Assembly (NCBI GenBank): GCA_024276255.1
Contig: JAJRXO010000664.1
Span: 1-8,996 of the forward strand
Length of the DNA stretch: 8,996 nt
Origin: Chloroflexota bacterium
GTDB lineage: Bacteria > Chloroflexota > Anaerolineae > J102
Reading direction: 5' to 3'
The notes below the pieces were generated by a model. That model did not search any database. It worked only from the letters and a program-made list of their open reading frames with translations, and was not told the origin of the DNA. Shown here piece by piece: positions 5,259 through 8,996 of the stretch (the first letter of the stretch is position 1; the number at the start of each line of letters is the position of its first letter). The position numbers and the translations under genes were made by a program.

Positions 5259-6605
5259 ATGAACCACATCGCCGTTCGCCTTGGCCTGCGCCTGTCGTTG
5301 CTGGCAGTGCTCCTGCTGCTGGCTGCCAGTCAAACGCCGGCCCGCGCCCAGGAGCTGAACCATGCCGGTCTGGTCGTGCAGTTTGGCGACGGTGTGGTTC
5401 TCAGTGATTGTATTGCCTTTGCCGGACCCGCCATTACCGGCACCGAGCTCTTGCAACGCTCTCAATTCGACTTTAATGTCGATCCCTCCGGCGGCCTGGG
5501 CAGTGCTGTTTGCAGCATCAGTGGAGGTGGGGAGCAGGATGGCTGCCAGTTTCCACTGGAAGATTGTTTTTGCCAGTGCCAGGGTCTGGAGTGCGACTAC
5601 TGGGCCTACTATCATCTGCAGCCCGAAGGCTGGGTGTATTCGGAGGTAGGGGCCAGTTCGTGGATTGTGAGAGACGGCATGGTGGATGGCTGGGCCTGGG
5701 GGCCAGGATCCATCAATGCCACATCCGAAGTCCAGCCACCGCTCACAACCTTTGCCGAGGTGTGTCGGGACGCATTTCCACCCGCCCTGCCCACCGCCAC
5801 GCCCACCTCTACGCTGACACCAACGCCCACTCCCAGCCCCACAGCCACACTCCTGCCAACCGCCACCCCCACCTCCACGCCCAGCCCTACCGCCACCATT
5901 ACACCCACACCCAGTTTCACACCCAGCCCCACAACGAGCCCCACCGCCACCCCCACGCTCCTGCTGCTCACAACCACTCCCTCCCCTACCGCAGACCTGA
6001 CACTGGCGATTGACTTTTCGCTGGCGCCGGAGACGATTGTGGCCGGCGAGTGCGCCACATTGAGCTGGCAGGTAGTGGGGGCGCAGGCAGTATTCCTGCA
6101 GGAAAACGATGGTCAGGCGCAAAGTGTGTCGCCCTCATCCGCAATCCGCGTTTGCCCCCTGCAGGACAGCACCTACACCCTGCAGGTGCAGTCTGCGGTC
6201 GATAGCCAGAGCCTGGTGCAGTACCTCAAGGTGCTGCCGGCCACGCCCAGCCCCACCCCCACCGTAGAACCTCCCACACCGACCCCGTTGCCTGCCGTCG
6301 AAACCCCCACCGACACGCCCAGCCCCGTCCCTACAGCCACACCTACGCCACAGCCCACCGCTACACCCACGCCGCAACCGACCTCCACACCCACGCTCCG
6401 GCCCGCCGCGCCCACGATAGCGCTGCCCACCACAGCCGCCGGTCCTGCGCCCATTCTACGCATCACACCCCAACCGACGCCGACCCCGGCCGCTTCTGCA
6501 GGTAATCGCCTGCTGCGGCTGGGCGCGTATGCCCTGCTGCTGGCGGCTTTGATTGCTGTGGGCCTGTGGTCTGTGATCCGACAGTCGTCGCGTCATGAAT
6601 CCTGA
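5259..6605 (+). CDS. surface-anchored DUF4430-like protein with Thr/Pro stalk and Ig-like domain
   Basis: A 448-residue exported protein. A signal peptide spans 1-30 (cleavage after ARA). The DUF4430-like domain (about 35-168) shares with the preceding protein AVCSI (83-87), DCFC (102-105), YWAYYHL (114-120), SEVGASS (128-134) and VDGWAWG (142-148). It has extra Cys, with 85, 96, 103, 105, 107 and 111 clustered, plus 51 and 169. A Thr/Pro/Ser stalk (174-245) leads to an Ig-like domain (247-326) with GECATLSW and RVCP, where C265 and C298 probably form a disulfide. A second stalk (328-412) precedes a single membrane helix (about 420-440) and a short basic cytoplasmic end. The N-terminal domain is thus displayed on a long, probably glycosylated spacer. 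It starts 14 bp after the previous gene with only a weak GGA upstream, and its end overlaps the T-component gene by 11 bp, implying translational coupling. It may present the corrinoid to the transporter; that is inference. Confidence 0.85.
   Translation: MNHIAVRLGLRLSLLAVLLLLAASQTPARAQELNHAGLVVQFGDGVVLSDCIAFAGPAITGTELLQRSQFDFNVDPSGGLGSAVCSISGGGEQDGCQFPLEDCFCQCQGLECDYWAYYHLQPEGWVYSEVGASSWIVRDGMVDGWAWGPGSINATSEVQPPLTTFAEVCRDAFPPALPTATPTSTLTPTPTPSPTATLLPTATPTSTPSPTATITPTPSFTPSPTTSPTATPTLLLLTTTPSPTADLTLAIDFSLAPETIVAGECATLSWQVVGAQAVFLQENDGQAQSVSPSSAIRVCPLQDSTYTLQVQSAVDSQSLVQYLKVLPATPSPTPTVEPPTPTPLPAVETPTDTPSPVPTATPTPQPTATPTPQPTSTPTLRPAAPTIALPTTAAGPAPILRITPQPTPTPAASAGNRLLRLGAYALLLAALIAVGLWSVIRQSSRHES
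5778..5993. repeat. first Thr/Pro stalk, low-complexity coding repeat
   Basis: Degenerate short repeats of the type CCCACCGCCACG encode TPTPTPSPTAT-like sequence (residues 174-245 of the anchored protein). The reverse strand stays open here only because of this composition. Such tracts change length by slippage and vary between relatives. Confidence 0.85.
6240..6494. repeat. second Thr/Pro stalk, low-complexity coding repeat
   Basis: The same type of Thr/Pro-coding sequence as the first stalk (residues 328-412), linking the Ig-like domain to the membrane helix. The repeated unit TATPTPQPTATPTPQP is encoded around 6335-6382. Confidence 0.85.
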
Positions 6606-7692
6606 TTATCACCCTTACACATGGTTGCTCTGGCTGGCCGCGGCCGCGGGCGCGGCCATGCTGGTGCGCAATCCCCTGTATCTGATGGTGGTTTTGCTGG
6701 CCGTGGCCTTTGTGTACGCGTCGCTGGATCAACGCCATCGCCGCCAGGCCTGGGCTGGGGGGCAGCCGCACGCCCTGTCCTGGCGCACCATTCTGCGACT
6801 CATCCTGCTCATCTGGGTGTTTACCATCCTGTTCAACACCCTCTCGGTGCACGTGGGTGAACGGGTGCTGTTTGTGCTGCCGCGTTCGTGGCCCCTGATC
6901 GGAGGCCCCATCACGCTGGAGGCGGCGCTGTATGGCTTTGTCAGCGGCCTGGGCTTCGCCACCCTGATCTCGGCTTTTATGACCCTGAACCTGGCTGTAA
7001 GTCCGCACACGCTGCTACGCCTGACGCCAGCCTTTGCCTACCATGCCGGCACGGCTGTCACCATTGCCATCTCGTTCATTCCCCAGACCTTTATCGCCTG
7101 GCAGGAGATTCGCGAAGCGCAACGGCTCCGTGGCTATCGCGTGCGTGGCCTGCGTGATATGCAGCCATTATTCGTCTCGCTGCTGGCCAGTGGCCTGGAG
7201 CGGGCCATCCAGCTGGCGGAATCGATGGATGCCCGCGGTTTTGGCGGCGCCATGCAACCGTTGAGCGCCCGCAGTCGTCAACTGGTGGGGCTGAGTAGCC
7301 TGGGCGGGCTACTGCTCCTGCTGCTGGGGCTGATCCTGCGTTCGTTCCGTGTGGGCGCAGCCGTATTGTCGCTGGCCGTCATGGGCGTGGGTATCCTGGC
7401 GCTGGGCTGGAGTCTGCGCCAGCAGGGGCGACGTGTGCGTCGCAGCTACTATCGGCGCTGGTTGTGGCGACGCCGCGACACGTGGGTGGCAGCATCATCG
7501 GCCCTGGTTCTGCTGACCACGGTCATTTTGGTGCTGACGGCTCCTACCCAACTATTCTACTATCCCTACCCGCCCTATGATCTCCTGCCAACATTCCAGC
7601 CCTGGTGGGGCGCCCTGTTCGCCCTGCTACTGGCGCCGGCCCTCTTTTTACCAGCAACCCAGCCGCAGCATCAACCCAGCCCCCTGAGTTAA
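6595..7692 (+). CDS. ECF transporter T component (EcfT/CbiQ family), extended C-terminus
   Basis: A 365-residue integral membrane protein, the scaffold that joins the substrate-binding S component to the ATPases in energy-coupling factor importers. Membrane segments are seen at about 10-24, 27-44, 65-88, 108-133 and 148-170. Two cytoplasmic coupling motifs follow: EAQRLRG (174-180) and ESMDARGF (209-216), the paired xRG signatures that bind the grooves of the ATPases. After these come four further hydrophobic stretches (about 230-250, 253-273, 297-317, 337-353). Family members are usually near 250-270 residues with about one helix after the second motif, so roughly 90-100 C-terminal residues and up to three helices are extra. 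Its ATG overlaps the end of the preceding gene by 11 bp and the ATPase gene begins 43 bp later. No S component is visible in this window. The cobalamin riboswitch suggests a corrinoid substrate; cobalt is the main alternative. Confidence 0.9.
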   Translation: MNPDYHPYTWLLWLAAAAGAAMLVRNPLYLMVVLLAVAFVYASLDQRHRRQAWAGGQPHALSWRTILRLILLIWVFTILFNTLSVHVGERVLFVLPRSWPLIGGPITLEAALYGFVSGLGFATLISAFMTLNLAVSPHTLLRLTPAFAYHAGTAVTIAISFIPQTFIAWQEIREAQRLRGYRVRGLRDMQPLFVSLLASGLERAIQLAESMDARGFGGAMQPLSARSRQLVGLSSLGGLLLLLLGLILRSFRVGAAVLSLAVMGVGILALGWSLRQQGRRVRRSYYRRWLWRRRDTWVAASSALVLLTTVILVLTAPTQLFYYPYPPYDLLPTFQPWWGALFALLLAPALFLPATQPQHQPSPLS

Positions 7693-7735
7693 TCTCCGCC
7701 TGTATTCCTGTACGCAACCCTTCCCCGGACCCTTC

Positions 7736-8996
7736 ATGATTTCCTACGACCATTTTACGTATCGCTACCCCAACGCCACGCAACCGGCGCTGCCCGACAT
7801 TTCACTGCATCTGCCCGAAGGGGCTTTTGTGCTGGTGATCGGGCCTTCGGGCGCGGGCAAATCCACCTTTCTACGCAGCCTGAACGGACTGGTGCCGCAT
7901 TTTTACGGTGGCGTGGTCAGCGGCCGTGTACGGGTGGATGGCCGGGATCCGGTGCAAGCCGCTCCGCATGGCATGTCCGATCTGGTGGGCATGGTATTTC
8001 AGGATCCGGAGTCGAGCTTTGTGGTGGATCGGGTGGAAGATGAGCTGGCCTTTGCCATGGAAAACTGGGCTGTGCCCCCGGATATGATGCGTAAACGGGT
8101 GGAGGAAGCGCTGGACCAGCTGCAAATCGCCCATCTACGGCATCGCCCCATCAGCAGTCTGTCGGGCGGCGAAAAACAGCGTGTAGCCATTGCCGCCGTA
8201 CTCACACTGCATCCTGACATCCTGGTGCTGGATGAACCCACCTCGCAGCTGGATCCGCAGGCAGCAGAGGAGGTACTATTGGCATTGCGGCAGTTGAATG
8301 AAGACCTGGGCATCACCGTGGTGTTGTCGGAGCACCGGCTGGAGCGCGTGGTGCAATACGCCGACTATGTGCTGTACTGGCCGGGCGATGGTCAGCCCCC
8401 CTTGTTAGGCACAGCAGAAGAGGTCATGGCTGTGGCGCCGCAAACGCCACCGCTGATCACCCTGGGCAAGGCGCTGGGATGGCATCCCCTGCCACTGACC
8501 ATCAAACAGGGGCGCCGTTTCGCCCGCGCCATCAAACCGCTCATGCAATTGCCGCCGATGCCCCTCGATCAAAAACGCAACGGTCAGGCGCCTTCGGTTG
8601 TGGTGCGGCACCTGTGGCATCGCTATGATCAGGGCGTGGAATCACTACGTAATGTGAACCTGGAAGTCCGGCCAGGCGAGTTCGTGGCCCTGATGGGCCG
8701 CAACGGCAGCGGCAAGAGCACGTTGCTCAAACATCTCGTGGGCCTGTTATCGCCAGCGCAGGGCACGGTACGCGTGTTGGGACACGATGCCGCGCGCACG
8801 GCCACCGAACAACTAACGCGGGAGATCGCCTATGTGCCACAGAATCCGGACCGCATCCTGTTCGCGGAATCGGTGGGAGATGAGCTGCGCTTCAGCCGCA
8901 AGGCCCATGGTCTGGCGCCGGATGCGGCGGCAGATGAAGCGCTGTTGCAGCGTCTGGGCATTGCCCATCTGATCGATAGCCATCCCCGCGATCTAT
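7736..8996 (+). CDS. fused double ECF ATPase (EcfA-EcfA'), 3' end beyond the window
   Basis: The frame is open for 420 codons to the window edge. Two ABC domains are fused. Domain 1 has Walker A GPSGAGKST (36-44), Q-loop Q89 in VFQDPE, signature LSGGE (142-146), Walker B ILVLDE (162-167) and switch H200 in SEHR. Domain 2 has Walker A GRNGSGKST (321-329) and Q369 in VPQNPD; the sequence stops at HPRDL, where its signature should follow. The linker (about 235-285) is Pro-rich. DPESSF and NPDRILF after the Q-loops fit ECF-type ATPases that dock on EcfT coupling helices. It hydrolyses ATP to drive uptake with the T component encoded just upstream. Start ATG 7736 is the only clear one; a weak GGA precedes it by about 8 nt. 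The gene is cut by the window, not broken. All visible catalytic residues of domain 1 are intact. Confidence 0.93.
   Translation, partial: MISYDHFTYRYPNATQPALPDISLHLPEGAFVLVIGPSGAGKSTFLRSLNGLVPHFYGGVVSGRVRVDGRDPVQAAPHGMSDLVGMVFQDPESSFVVDRVEDELAFAMENWAVPPDMMRKRVEEALDQLQIAHLRHRPISSLSGGEKQRVAIAAVLTLHPDILVLDEPTSQLDPQAAEEVLLALRQLNEDLGITVVLSEHRLERVVQYADYVLYWPGDGQPPLLGTAEEVMAVAPQTPPLITLGKALGWHPLPLTIKQGRRFARAIKPLMQLPPMPLDQKRNGQAPSVVVRHLWHRYDQGVESLRNVNLEVRPGEFVALMGRNGSGKSTLLKHLVGLLSPAQGTVRVLGHDAARTATEQLTREIAYVPQNPDRILFAESVGDELRFSRKAHGLAPDAAADEALLQRLGIAHLIDSHPRDL

Noticed and set aside
5217..6122. 301-codon reverse-strand reading frame rich in Gly and Cys
   Set aside because: It is the antisense of the Thr/Pro stalk and DUF4430 region; its Gly-rich composition comes from the CCN/ACN codons of the real gene.
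5778..6494. CRISPR-like or tandem repeat array
   Set aside because: The repeats are degenerate, have no regular spacers, and encode an in-frame Thr/Pro stalk.

Overview
The window looks like part of a Chloroflexota-type genome (Anaerolineae or Caldilineae-like). This is inferred from style only: moderately high G+C, secreted proteins on long Thr/Pro stalks, an Ig-like domain with a conserved Cys pair of the kind common in that phylum, and a barrel protein ending in FLPMMLF, close to the YLPLV-type C-termini often seen there. No rRNA or tRNA is present to confirm it.

Layout, all on the + strand. Positions 1-331 hold no convincing gene, only a few hairpins and a weak promoter candidate. Positions 332-3232 encode a large soluble hybrid sensor histidine kinase (REC-GAF-PAS-PAS-HisKA-HATPase-REC). 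Positions 3233-3367 are intergenic and contain three tandem copies of an 8-bp unit. A near-consensus sigma70 promoter (3368-3396) then drives a cobalamin riboswitch (aptamer 3419-3539, expression platform to about 3572), followed by a tightly packed five-gene block that runs off the right edge.

The block encodes a secreted alpha/alpha-barrel protein with prenyltransferase/squalene-cyclase-type repeats (3573-4643); a secreted DUF4430-like protein ending in a PEP-CTERM signal (4681-5244); a second DUF4430-like protein on a Thr/Pro stalk with an Ig-like domain and a C-terminal membrane anchor (5259-6605); an ECF transporter T component (6595-7692); and a fused double ATPase of the ECF type, cut by the window end (7736-8996).

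The likely theme is corrinoid capture and uptake. Animal intrinsic factor and transcobalamin join an alpha6/alpha6 barrel to a small beta domain of the DUF4430 type, with cobalamin held between them. Here the same two folds are separate secreted proteins, in an apparent operon with an ECF energy-coupling module under a B12 riboswitch. My working model is that the barrel and the surface-anchored DUF4430 proteins bind a corrinoid outside the membrane and pass it to an ECF transporter. No substrate-binding S component is visible in the window; it may lie downstream.

A second notable feature is a textbook intrinsic terminator (3597-3627) inside codons 9-18 of the first operon gene, just after the riboswitch. 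It may couple riboswitch control of translation to premature transcription termination.
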